64,000 bases of DNA from Limnoperna fortunei (lineage: Eukaryota > Mollusca > Bivalvia > Mytilida > Modiolidae): contig OX104118.1 of assembly GCA_944474755.1 (NCBI GenBank), positions 68,267,575 to 68,331,574 of the forward strand, given 5' to 3'. A program made the position numbers and the translations under genes. Shown piece after piece: positions 1 through 11,983 of this stretch; the first letter of the stretch is position 1, and every line of letters starts with the position of its first letter. Below the pieces are notes generated by a model. The model was not told the DNA's origin. It did not search any database and saw only the letters and a list, made by a program, of their open reading frames with translations.

Positions 1-3000
1 TCTCCATAGGGGTATATAGTGGAATATCAGTTTATAGAATCTCCATAGGGGTATATAGTGGTATATCAGTTTATAGAATCTCCATAGGGGTATATAGTGG
101 TATATAAGTTTAAAGCATCTCCATAGGGGAATATAGTGGTATATCAGTTCATAGCATCTCAATAGGGGTATATAGTGGTATATCAGTTTAAAGCATCTCC
201 ATAGGGGTATATAGTGGTATATCAGTTCATAGCATCCCCATAGGGGTATATAGTGGTATATAAGTTTATAGCATCTCCATAGGGGTATATAGTGGTATAT
301 CAGTTTAAAGCATCTCCACAAGGGTACATAGTGGTATATCAGTTTAAAGCATCTCCACAAGGGTACATAGTGGGATATAAGTTTAATGCATCTCCACAAG
401 GGTACATAGTGGTATATAAGTTTATAGCATCTCCACAAGGGTACATAGTGGTATATCAGTTTATAGCATCTCCACAAGGGTACATAGTGGAATATAAGTT
501 TAAAGCATCTCCATAAGGGTACATAGTGGTATATCAGTTTATAGCATCTCCACAAGGGTACATAGTGGTATATCAGTTTATAGCATCTCCACAAGGGTAC
601 ATAGTGGTATATCAGTTTAAAGCATCTCCACAAGGGTACATAGTGGTATATCAGTTTAATGCATCTCCACAAGGGTATATAGTGGTATATCAGTTTATAG
701 CATCTCTACAAGGGTACATAGTTGTATATAAGTTTAATGCATCTCCACAAGGGTACATAGTGGTATATAAGTTTAATGCATCTCCACAAAGGTACATAGT
801 GGAATATAAGTTTAAAGCATCTCCACAAGGGTACATAGTGGTATATCAGTTTATAGCATCTCCACAAGGGTACATAGTGGTATATAAGTTTATAGCATCT
901 CCACAAGGGTACATAGTGGTATATCAGTTTATAGCATCTCCACAAGGGTACATAGTGGTATATAAGTTTAATGCATCTCCACAAAGGTACATAGTGGAAT
1001 ATAAGTTTAAAGCATCTCCATAAGGGTACATAGTGGTATATCAGTTTATAGCATCTCCACAAGGGTACATAGTGGTATATAAGTTTATAGCATCTCCACA
1101 AGGGTACATAGTGGTATATCAGTTTATAGCAACTCCACAAGGGTACATAGTGGTATATCAGTTTATAGCATCTCCACAAGGGTACATAGTGGAATATAAG
1201 TTTAAAGCATCTCCACAAGGGTACATAGTGGAATATAAGTTTATAGCATCTCCACAAGGGTACATAGTGGTATATAAGTTTAATGCATCTCCACAAGGGT
1301 ACATAGTGGTATATAAGTTTAATGCATCTCCACAAGGGTACATAGTGGTATATAAGTTTAAAGCATCTCCACAAGGGTACATAGTGGTATATAAGTTTAA
1401 GGCATCTCCACAAGGGTACATAGTGGTATATCAGTTTATAGCATCTCCACAAGGGTACATAGTGGTATATCAGTTTATAGCATCTCCACAAGGGTACATA
1501 GTGGTATATAAGTTTTTAGCATCTCCACAAAGGTACATAGTGGTATATAAGTTTATAGCATCTCCACAAGGGTATATAGTGGTATATCAGTTTATAGCAT
1601 CTCCACAAGGGTACATAGTGGTATATAAGTTTAAAGCATCTCCACAAGTGTACATATTGGTATATCAGTTTATAGCATCTCCACAAGGGTACATAGTGGT
1701 ATATAAGTTTAATGCATCTCCACAAGGGTACATAGTGGTATATAAGTTTATAGCATCTCCACAAGGGTACATAGTGGTATATCAGTTTATAGCATCTCCA
1801 CAAGGGTACATAGTGGTATATCAGTTTAAAGCATCTCCACAAGGGTACATAGTGGAATATAAGTTTAAAGCATCTCCATAAGGGTACATAGTGGTATATC
1901 AGTTTATAGCATCTCCACAAGGGTACATAGTGGTATATCAGTTCATAGCATCTCCACAAGGGTACATAGTGGTATATCAGTTCATAGCATCTCCACAAGG
2001 GTACATAGTGGTATATCAGTTTAAAGCATCTCCACAAGGGTACATAGTGGTATATCAGTTTAATGCATCTCCACAAGGGTACATAGTTGTATATAAGTTT
2101 AATGCATCTCCACAAGGGTACATAGTGGTATATAAGTTTAATGCATCTCCACAAAGGTACATAGTGGAATATAAGTTTAAAGCATCTCCATAAGGGTACA
2201 TAGTGGTATATCAGTTTATAGCATCTCCACAAGGGTACATAGTGGTATATAAGTTTATAGCATCTCCACAAGGGTACATAGTGGTATATCAGTTTATAGC
2301 ATCTCCACAAGGGTACATAGTGGTATATAAGTTTAATGCATCTCCACAAAGGTACATAGTGGAATATAAGTTTAAAGCATCTCCACAAGGGTACATAGTG
2401 GTATATAAGTTTAAAGCATCTCCATAAGGGTACATAGTGGTATATCAGTTTATAGCATCTCCACAAGGGTACATAGTGGTATATAAGTTTATAGCATCTC
2501 CACAAGGGTACATAGTGGTATATCAGTTTATAGCATCTCCACAAGGGTACATAGTGGTATATAAGTTTATAGCATCTCTACAAGGGTACATAGTGGTATA
2601 TCAGTTTATAGCATCTCCACAAGGGTACATAGTGGTATATAAGTTTAATGCATCTCCACAAAGGTACATAGTGGAATATAAGTTTAAAGCATCTCCATAA
2701 GGGTACATAGTGGTATATCAGTTTATAGCATCTCCACAAGGGTACATAGTGGTATATAAGTTTATAGCATCTCCACAAGGGTACATAGTGGTATATCAGT
2801 TTATAGCATCTCCACAAGGGTACATAGTGGTATATCAGTTTATAGCATCTCCACAAGGGTACATAGTGGAATATAAGTTTAAAGCATCTCCACAAGGGTA
2901 CATAGTGGAATATAAGTTTATAGCATCTCCACAAGGGTACATAGTGGTATATAAGTTTAATGCATCTCCACAAGGGTACATAGTGGTATATAAGTTTAAT

Positions 3001-6000
3001 GCATCTCCACAAGGGTACATAGTGGTATATAAGTTTAAAGCATCTCCACAAGGGTACATAGTGGTATATAAGTTTAAGGCATCTCCACAAGGGTACATAG
3101 TGGTATATCAGTTTATAGCATCTCCACAAGGGTACATAGTGGTATATAAGTTTTTAGCATCTCCACAAAGGTACATAGTGGTATATAAGTTTGTAGCATC
3201 TCCACAAGGGTATATAGTGGTATATCAGTTTATAGCATCTCCACAAAGGTACATAGTGGTATATCAGTTTATAGCATCTCCACAAGGGTATATAGTAGTA
3301 TATCAGTTTATAGCATCTCCACAAGTGTACATAGTGGTATATAAGTTTATAGCATCTCCACAAGGGTACATAGTGGTATATAAGTTTAAAGCATCTCCAC
3401 AAGTGTACATATTGGTATATCAGTTTATAGCATCTCCACAAGGGTACATAGTGGTATATAAGTTTAATGCATCTCCACAAGGGTACATAGTGGTATATCA
3501 GTTTATAGCATCTCCATAAGGGTATATAGTGGAATATCAGTTTAATGCATCTCCATAAGGGTATATAGTGGTATATCAGTTTAAAGCATCTCCATAAGGG
3601 TACATAGTGGTATATCAGTTTATAGAATCTCTATAGGGGTATATAGTGGAATATCAGTTTATAGCATCGCCATAGGGGTACATAGTGGTATATCAGTTTA
3701 TAGCATCTCCACAAGGGTACATAGTGGTATAGAAGTTTAAAGCATCTCCACAAGGGTACATAGTGGTATATCAGTTTATAGCATCTCCACAAGGGTACAT
3801 AGTGGTATATCAGTTTATAGCATCTCCACAAGGGTACATAGTGGTTAATAAGTTTAAACCATCTCCACAAGGGTACATAGTGGTATATAAGTTTATATCA
3901 GTTGATAGCATCTCCACAAGGGTACATAGTAGTATATCAGTTTAAAGCATCTCCATAGAGTTATATAGTGGAATATCAGTTTAAAGCATCTCCACAAGGG
4001 TACATAGTGGTATATAAGTTTATAGCATCTCCATAGGGTTATATAGTGGTATATCAGTTTAAAGCATCTCCATAGGGGTACATAGTGGTATATCAGTTTG
4101 GATCATCTCCATAGTGGTATATAGTGGAATATTATTAATTGATATTTTTCTGATAAATTTGATTAGTGTAAAGCCTGTCACATGACATGCTGTATTTGGT
4201 AAGGTTCTTTGACATGCTTTACTCTAATCAAATTTATCAGAAAAATATCAATTAATAATATAGTGGAATATCAGTTTATAGCATCTCCATAGGAGTATAT
4301 AGTGGTATATCAGTTTAAAGCATCTCCACAAGGGTACATAGTGGTATATAAGTTTAAAGCATCTCCACAAGGGTACATAGTGGTATATCAGTTTATAGCA
4401 TCTCCACAAGGGTACATAGTGGTATATCAGTTTAAAGCATCTCCACAAGGGTACATAGTGGTATATAAGTTTAAAGCATCTCCACAAGGGTACATAGTGG
4501 TATATCAGTTTATAGCATCTCCACAAGGGTACATAGTGGTATATCAGTTTATAGCATCTCCACAAGGGTACATGGTGGTATATAAGTTTAATGCATCTCC
4601 ACAAGGGTACATATATAAGTTTAAAGCATCTCCATAAGGGTACATAGTGGTATATCAGTTTAAAGCATCTCCACAAGGGTACATAGTGGTATATCAGTTT
4701 ATAGCATCTCCATCAGGGTACATAGTGGTATATAAGTTTAAAGCATCTCCACAAAGGTACATAGTGGTATATCAGTTTATAGCATCTCCATAAGGGCACA
4801 TAGTGGAATATAAGTTTAAAGCATCTCCATAAGGGTACATAGTGGTATATAAGTTTATAGCATCTCCACAAGGGTACATAGTGGTATATCAGTTTATAGC
4901 ATCTCCATAGGGGTATATAGTGGTATATCAGTTTATAGCATCTCCATAGGGGTATATAGTGGTATATCAGTTTATAGTATCTCCATAAGGGTATATAGTG
5001 GTATATAAGTTTATAGCATCTCCATAGGGGTATATAGTGGTATATAAGTTTATAGCATCTCCACAAGGGTACATAGTGGTATATAAGTTTATAGCATCTC
5101 CACAAGGGTACATAGTGGTATATAAGTTTAATGCATCTCCACAAGGGTATATAGTGGTATATAAGTTTATAGCATCTCCATAGGGGTATATAGTGGAATA
5201 TCAGTTTATAGAATCTCCATAGGGGATATAGTGGTATATCAGTTTATAGAATCTCCATAGGGGTATATAGTGGTATATAAGTTTAAAGCATCTCCATAGG
5301 GGAATATAGTGGTATATCAGTTCATAGCATCTCAATAGGGGTATATAGTGGTATATCAGTTTAAAGCATCTCCATAGGGGTATATAGTGGTATATCAGTT
5401 CATAGCATCTCCATAGGGGTATATAGTGGTATATAAGTTTATAGCATCTCCATAGGGGTATATAGTGGTATATCAGTTTATAGCATCTCCATAGGGGTAT
5501 ATAGTGGTATATCAGTTTATAGCATCTCCATAGGGGTATATAGTGGTATATCAGTTTATAGCATCTCCATAGGGGTATATAGTGGTATATCAGTTTAAAG
5601 CATCTCCATAGGGGTATATAGTGGTATATCAGTTTAAAGCAGCTCCATAAGGGAATATAGTGGTATATCAGTTTAAAGCATCTCCACAAGGGTACATAGT
5701 GGTATATCAGTTTGGATCATCTCCATAGGGGTATATAGTGGAATATCAGTTTATAGCATCTCCATAGGGGTATATAGTGGAATATCAGTTTATAGCATCT
5801 CCATAGGGGTATATAGTGGTATATCAGTTTAAAGCATCTCCACAAGGGTACATAGTGGTATGTAAGTTTAAAGCATCTCCACAAGGGTACATAGTGGTAT
5901 ATCAGTTTATAGCATCTCCACAAGGGTACATAGTGGTATATCAGTTTAAAGCATCTCCACAAGGGTACATAGTGGTATATCAGTTTATAGCATCTCCACA

Positions 6001-7601
6001 AGGGTACATGGTGGTATATAAGTTTAATGCATCTCCACAAGGGTACATATATAAGTTTAAAGCATCTCCATAAGGGTACATAGTGGTATATAAGTTTACA
6101 GCATCTCCACAAGGGTACATAGTGGTATATCAGTTTATAGCATCTCCACAAGGGTACATAGTGGTATATAAGTTTAAAGCATCTCCATAGGGGTACATAG
6201 TGGTATATAAGTTTAAAGCATCTCCACAAGGGTACATTGTGGTATATCAGTTTATAGCATCTCCACAAGGGTACATAGTGGTATATCAGTTTATAGCATC
6301 TCCACAAGGGTACATAGTGGTATATCAGTTTATAGCATCTCCACAAGGGTACATGGTGGTATATAAGTTTAATGCATCTCCACAAGGGTACATATATAAG
6401 TTTAAAGCATCTCCATAAGGGTACATAGTGGTATATCAGTTTATAGCATCTCCATAAGGGTACATAGTGGTATATCAGTTTATAGCATCTCCACAAGGGT
6501 ATATAGTGGTATATCAGTTTATAGCATCTCAATAGGGGTATATAGTGGTATATAAGTTCATAGCATCTCCATAGGGGTATATAGTGGTATATAAGTTTAA
6601 AGCATCTCCACAAGGGTACATAGTGGTATATCAGTTTATAGCATCTCCACAAGGGTACATAGTGGTATATCAGTTTATAGCATCTCCACAAGGGTACATA
6701 GTGGTATATCAGTTTATAGCATCTCCACAAGGGTACATAGTGGTATATCAGTTTATAGCATCTCCACAAGGGTACATAGTGGTATATCAGTTTATAGCAT
6801 CTCCACAAGGGTACATGGTGGTATATAAGTTTAATGCATCTCCACAAGGGTACATATATAAGTTTAAAGCATCTCCATAAGGGTACATAGTGGTATATCA
6901 GTTTATAGCATCTCCACAAGGGTATATAGTGGTATATCAGTTTATAGCATCTCAATAGGGGTATATAGTGGTATATAAGTTCATAGCATCTCCATAGGGG
7001 TATATAGTGGTATATAAGTTTAAAGCATCTCCACAAGGGTACATAGTGGTATATCAGTTTATAGCATCTCCACAAGGGTACATAGTGGTATATCAGTTTA
7101 TAGCATCTCCACAAGGGTACATAGTGGTATATCAGTTTATAGCATCTCCACAAGGGTACATAGTGGTATATAAGTTTAATGCATCTCCACAAGGGTACAT
7201 AGTGGTATATAAGTTTAATGCATCTCCACAAAGGTACATAGTGGAATATAAGTTTAAAGCATCTCCATAAGGGTACATAGTGGTATATAAGTTTATAGCA
7301 TCTCCACAAGGGTACATAGTGGTATATCAGTTTATAGCATCTCCACAAGCGTACATAGTGGTATATCAGTTTAAAGCATCTCCACAAGGGTACATAGTGG
7401 TATATAAGTTTAAAGCATCTCCACAAGTGTACATAGTGGTATATCAGTTTATAGCATCTCCACAAGGGTACATAGTGGTATATAAGTTTAATGCATCTCC
7501 ACAAGGGTACATAGTGGTATATAAGTTTATAGCATCTCCATAGGGTATATAGTGGAATATCAGTTTAATGCATCTCCATAAGGGTATATAGTGGTATATT
7601 A
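1..7601. repeat. 39-bp satellite array, segment a
   Basis: Head-to-tail 39-bp units (about 195 copies) that run off the left edge. The unit reads AGTGGTATATCAGTTTATAG followed by CATCTCCACAAGGGTACAT. Two main variants exist: CCACAAGGGTACAT in the core, and CCATAGGGGTATAT in the first 300 bp and near 4900-5800. Because 39 = 3 x 13, long frames stay open on both strands: a 13-residue VYQFIASPQGYIV period on + and WRCYKLIYHYVPL on -, the latter for 595 codons at 5717-7504. I do not call these genes: both strands are open at once, CAA-to-TAA variants and indels break the frames, and there is no start context or splice structure. Some units are 33 bp, as near 6030, 6390 and 6850. The array lies upstream of the first FN3 exon; whether it is intronic is unknown. 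Confidence 0.97.
4131..4259. mobile_element. Short fold-back derivative of MITE X
   Basis: About 129 bp inside the 39-bp array. It begins ATTATTAATTGATATTTTTC and ends with the inverse, AAAAATATCAATTAATAAT. Both arms carry the same X terminus (TGATAAATTTGATTAG and its complement), so it is a palindrome made from one end of the element rather than a simple internal deletion. The left flank is the unusual array unit with GTTTGGATCATCTCC, the same flank as the full-length copy at 9786. Confidence 0.85.
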
Positions 7602-7740
7602 TACAATTATAGCCTTTAAATTAGGTCGATATGAAAAAATATCGACATGAGAACATATCGACCGACAACGAAGTTGGAGGTCGATATGTTATCTCATGTC
7701 GATATTTTTCATATCGACCGTAGTTAAAGGCTACAATTGT
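7602..7740. mobile_element. Palindromic MITE Y, copy 1
   Basis: A 139-bp near-perfect palindrome with ends ACAATTATAGCCTTTAAA and TTAAAGGCTACAATTGT. The inner arms GGTCGATATG...CATATCGACC enclose a second inverted pair, AATATCGACATGAGA and TCTCATGTCGATATT. It can fold into one long hairpin. No coding capacity. It lies directly against MITE X copy 1. Confidence 0.85.
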
Positions 7741-7742
7741 TA

Positions 7743-8199
7743 TATTATTAATTGATATTTTTATGCACATCTGTATATACTAGTATTTTAAAGGAATTTA
7801 GTTCAATGTTCTTTTGATTAGTTTACTGTTTTGATGGGTTTTGTCACATGTACGAAAATATCACATTTCATTTCAATATCATCTGAAATTATGAAAACTT
7901 TCAATTTAAAAGATTTATAAATACAAAAATACATGCAACATATTGAAATATTTGCAATTTTTCACAATGTACATACTTTCCTAACTTTCAAACCGGAAAC
8001 AGACAGAAGTCATTCTGATTGGCTGTTTAAAGGGGAATTCCAATTATTTAAAAATAGCCGTGCAATATCATGTTTTCTAAATATAACCGTGCAACATCAC
8101 TTTTCTATCAGCCGTTTTCAAAGAACCTTACCAAATACAGCATGTCATGTGACAGGCTTTACACTAATCAAATTTATCAGAAAAATATCAATTAATAAT
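7743..8199 (+). mobile_element. MITE X, copy 1
   Basis: About 457 bp with terminal inverted repeats ATTATTAATTGATATTTTT and AAAAATATCAATTAATAAT. The interior is unique AT-rich DNA with no recognisable protein. A 92-codon frame at 7933-8211 runs out of the element into the array and is judged spurious. The interior is nearly identical, in opposite orientation, to 9786-10232. Confidence 0.85.
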
Positions 8200-9785
8200 A
8201 TAAGTTTATAGCATCTCCATAGGGGTATATAGTGGTATATCAGTTTAAAGTATCTCCATAAGGGTACATAGTGGTATATCAGTTTATAGAATCTCTATAG
8301 GGGTATATAGTGGTATATCAGTTTATAGCATCTCCATAGGGGTATATAGTGGTTTATCAGTTTATAGCATCTCCATAGGGGTACATAGTGGTATATCAGT
8401 TTAAAGCATCTCCACAAGGGTACATAGTGGAATATAAGTTTAAAGCATCTCCACAAGGGTACATAGTGGTATATTAGTTTAAAGCATCTCCACAAGGGTA
8501 CATAGTGGTATATTAGTTTATAGCATCTCCATAAGGGTACATAGTGGTATATAAGTTTAATGCATGTCCACAAGGGTACATATATAAGTTTAAAGCATCT
8601 CCATAAGGGTACATAGTGGTATATAAGTTTAATGCATGTCCACAAGGGTACATATATAAGTTTAAAGCATCTCCATAAGGGTACATAGTGGTATATAAGT
8701 TTACAGCATCTCCACAAGGGTACATAGTGGTATATTAGTTTATAGCATCTCCTCAAGGGTACATAGTGGTATATAAGTTTATAGCATCTCTACAAGGGTA
8801 CATAGTGGTATATAAGTTTAATGCATCTCCACAAGGGTACATAGTGGTATATAAGTTTAAAGCATCTCCACAAGGTATATAGTGGTATATCAGTTTATAG
8901 CATCTCCACAAGGGTATATAGTGGTATATCAGTTTAAAGCATCTCCACAAGGGTATATGGTGGTATATCAGTTTATAGCATCTCCACAAGGGTACATAGT
9001 GGTATATCAGTTTATAGCATCTCCACAAGGGTACATAGTGGTATATCAGTTTAAAGCATCTCCATAGGGGTACATAGTGGTATATAAGTTTATAGCATCT
9101 CCATAAGGGTACATAGTGGTATATCAGTTTATAGCATCTCCATAAGGGTACATAGTGGTATATAAGTTTATAGCATCTCCATAGGGGTATATAGTGGTAT
9201 ATCAGTTTAAAGCATCTCCATAGGGGTACATAGTGGTATATAAGTTTATAGCATCTCCATAGGGGTATATAGTGGTATATCAGTTTAAAGCATCTCCACA
9301 AGGGTACATAGTGGTATATAAGTTTATAGCATCTCCACAAGGGTACATAGTGGTATATAAGTTTAAAGCATCTCCACAAGGGTACATAGTGGTATATAAG
9401 TTTAAAGCATCTCCACAAGGGTACATAGTGGTATATAAGTTTAAAGCATCTCCATAAGGGTACATAGTGGTATATAAGTTTAATGCATCTCCATAAGGGT
9501 ACATAGTGGTATATCAGTTTATAGCATCTCCATAGGGGTACATAGTGGTATATAAGTTTATAGCATCTCCACAAGGGTACATAGTGGTATATAAGTTTAA
9601 AGCATCTCCACAAGGGTACATAGTGGTATATAAGTTTAAAGCATCTCCACAAGGGTACATAGTAGTATATCAGTTCAAAGCATCTCCATAGGGTTATATA
9701 GTGGAATATCAGTTTAAAGCATCTCCATAGGGGTACATAGTGGTATATCAGTTTGGATCATCTCCATAGGGGTATATAGTGGAAT
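8200..9785. repeat. 39-bp satellite array, segment b
   Basis: About 40 units of the same 39-bp repeat, in the same orientation as segment a, mixing CCACAAGGG, CCATAAGGG and CCATAGGGG variants. Two 33-bp short units occur near 8580 and 8650. The segment lies between inverted copies of the X/Y MITE block. Open frames on the minus strand (8295-8756, 8753-9652) follow from the 13-codon period and are not called as genes. Confidence 0.96.
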
Positions 9786-10232
9786 ATTATTAATTGATAT
9801 TTTTCTGATAAATTTGATTAGTGTAAAGCCTGTCACATGACATGCTGTATTTGGTAAGGTTCTTTGAAAACGGCTGATAGAAAAGTGATGTTGCATGGTT
9901 ATATTTAGAAAACATGATATTGCACGGCTATTTTTAAATAATTGGAATTCCCCTTTAAACAGCCAATCAGAATGACTTCTGTCTGTTTCCGGTTTGAAAG
10001 TTAGGAAAGTATGTACATTGTGAAAAATTGCAAATATTTCAATATGTTGCATGTATTTTTGTATTTATAAATCTTTTAAATTGAAAGTTTTCATAATTTT
10101 AGATGATATTGAAATGAAATGAGATATTTTCGTACATGTGACAAAACAGTAAACTAATCAAAAGAACATTGAACTAAATTCCTTTAAAATACTAGTATAT
10201 ACAGATGTGCATAAAAATATCAATTAATAATA
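9786..10232 (-). mobile_element. MITE X, copy 2 (inverted)
   Basis: About 447 bp, nearly identical to 7743-8199 in opposite orientation, with the same terminal inverted repeats. The near identity implies a recent insertion or later homogenisation. The left flank matches that of the short derivative at 4131, including the GTTTGGATCATCTCC array variant. Confidence 0.85.
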
Positions 10233-10235
10233 TAA

Positions 10236-10372
10236 TAATTGTAGCCTTTTACTACGGTTGATATGAAAAATATCGACATTAGATAACATATCGACCTCCA
10301 ACTTCGTTGTCGGTCGATATGTTCTCATGTCGATATTTTTTCATATCCACCTAATTTAAAGGCTATAATTGT
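10236..10372 (-). mobile_element. Palindromic MITE Y, copy 2 (inverted)
   Basis: A 137-bp palindrome matching 7602-7740 in reverse, with the same CATATCGACC and GGTCGATATG arms and ends (AATTGTAGCC...GGCTATAATTGT). It abuts X copy 2, so the whole Y-X block is present twice in inverted orientation. Confidence 0.85.
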
Positions 10373-10625
10373 AAAATATCAGTTTATATAAGGGTATATA
10401 GTGGAATATCAGTTTGGATCATCTTCGTAGGGGTATATAGTGGAATATCAGTTTATAGAATCTCCATAGGGGTATATAGTGGTATATCAGTTTATAGCAT
10501 CTCCATAAGGGTATATAGTGGAATATCAGTTTATAGCATCTCCATAGGGGTACTAGTATATATCAGTTTGGATTATCTCAATAAGGGTATATAGTGGTAT
10601 ATCAGTTTATAGCATCTCCATAAGG
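10373..10625. repeat. 39-bp satellite array, segment c (right edge)
   Basis: Five to six degenerate 39-bp units after MITE Y, mostly of the CCATAGGGGTATAT type, including GTTTGGATCATC and GTTTGGATTATC variants. The last recognisable unit ends near 10625, followed by about 95 bp of non-repetitive DNA before the next repeat element. Confidence 0.9.
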
Positions 10626-10720
10626 CAAATTAAAATTATTTTTATAGGTCCAAGGTCAAGAAAAAATTGTCTTCTGAGATGGACTTTTATCATGATAAGC
10701 TGTTTGTATTGGCTGATTTT

Positions 10721-11983
10721 TGTCTCGCCTGCGACGAAAGTCGCTGGAGGCGAGACATATGTATGGGAATCCGGCGGCGGCGGCGGCGTAAACACTTGAC
10801 ATCTTGCTTCATATCTTTGTAAGCCCAAGCCCTAGGTCCATCAAATTTGGTCCAGAGGTAGCTTATGATGAGTACTTGCCAGTCAGTCACCTGTCACCTG
10901 ACCTTGACCTCAATTTCACGGTCCAGTGACTACGTTAAAGTTTTTGGGTTACGACAGTTCCTCTGTAACTATGCATGGTAGGATGACAATATTTGGTGTA
11001 TAGGTTGCTGATGACTAGTACATGACTGTCTGGTAGGTGTCACCTGACCTTGACCTCATTTTCATGGTCCAGCGACTACGTTAAAGTTTTTGGGTTACGA
11101 CAGTTCCTCTGTAACTATGCATGGTAGGATGACAATATTTGGTGTATAGGTTGCTGATGACTAGTACATGACTGTCTGGTAGGTGTCACCTGACCTTGAC
11201 CTCAATTTCACGGTCCAGCGACTACGTTAAAGTTTTGGAGTTACGACAGTTCCTCTGTAACTACGCATGGTAGGATGACAATATTTGGTGTATAGGTTGC
11301 TGATGACTAGTACGTGACTGTCTGGTAGGTGTCACCTGACCTTGACCTCAATTTCACGGTCCAGCGACTACGTTAAAGTTTTGGGGTTACGACAGTTCCT
11401 CTGTAACTATGCATGGTAGGATGACAATATTTGGTGTATAGGTTGCTGATGACTAGTACATGACTGTCTGGTAGGTGTCACCTGACCCTGACCTCAATTT
11501 CACGGTCCAGCGACTACGTTAAAGTTTTGGGGTTACGACAGTTCCTCTGTAACTACGCATGGTAGGATGACAATATTTGGTGTATAGGTTGCTGATGACT
11601 AGTACATGACTGTCTGGTAGGTGTCACCTGATCTTGACCTCAATTTCACGGTCCAGCGACTACGTTAAAGTTTTTGGGTTACGATAGTTCCTCTGTAACT
11701 ACGCATGGTAGGATGACAATATTTGGTATATAGGTTGCTGATTAATAGTACATGACTGTCTGGTAGGTTCCATCTGACCTTGACCTCAATTTCACGGTCC
11801 AGCGACTACGTTAAAGTTTTTGTATTAGGACAGTTCCTCTGTAACTATGCATAGTATGGTGACAATATTTGGTATACAGGCCGCTGCTCATAATTAATGC
11901 TATTAACGTAATGCTTATGACGAAATTTATTTTCGTTACTGATGCGGAATTCAGGCGAGACGTTTTTCTGTGTCCACACTTGT
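10721..11983 (+). mobile_element. R1 element, copy a (CGG tract + 146-bp tandem repeats)
   Basis: Non-coding element. It starts TGTCTCGCCTGCGACGAAAG, whose arm pairs with GGAGGCGAGACA a few bases on to make a 5' hairpin. A CGG tract follows, then about 6-7 tandem units of 146 bp (each with TGACCTTGACCTCA, TTACGACAGTTCCTC and GGTAGGATGACAATATTTGG). It ends with AGGCGAGACG again and the tail TTTTTCTGTGTCCACACTTG. Copies at 23872 and 50617 are nearly identical. All three sit in T-rich targets. A microsatellite next to a ~150-bp tandem core flanked by inverted repeats recalls the pearl/CvA-type and HINE/DINE-like non-autonomous elements described in bivalves and insects; that assignment is inference. 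Confidence 0.85.

Noticed and set aside
526..3519. Plus-strand open frames of 100-280 codons in the array
   Set aside because: Same satellite; breaks are CAA-to-TAA unit variants. No sign of protein-level constraint by eye.
5717..7504. 595-codon minus-strand open frame (W-R-C-Y-K-L-I-Y-H-Y-V-P-L period)
   Set aside because: A consequence of a 39-bp unit without stops in that frame. The opposite strand is also largely open, frames break at indels, and there is no start or splice context.
7933..10052. Two near-identical ~92-112 codon frames, one on each strand
   Set aside because: They lie within the inverted copies of MITE X and run into satellite DNA; no family resemblance.
1..10625. CRISPR-like array of regular direct repeats
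   Set aside because: There are no unique spacers between repeats, units are contiguous, and the context is a eukaryotic intron-rich gene.
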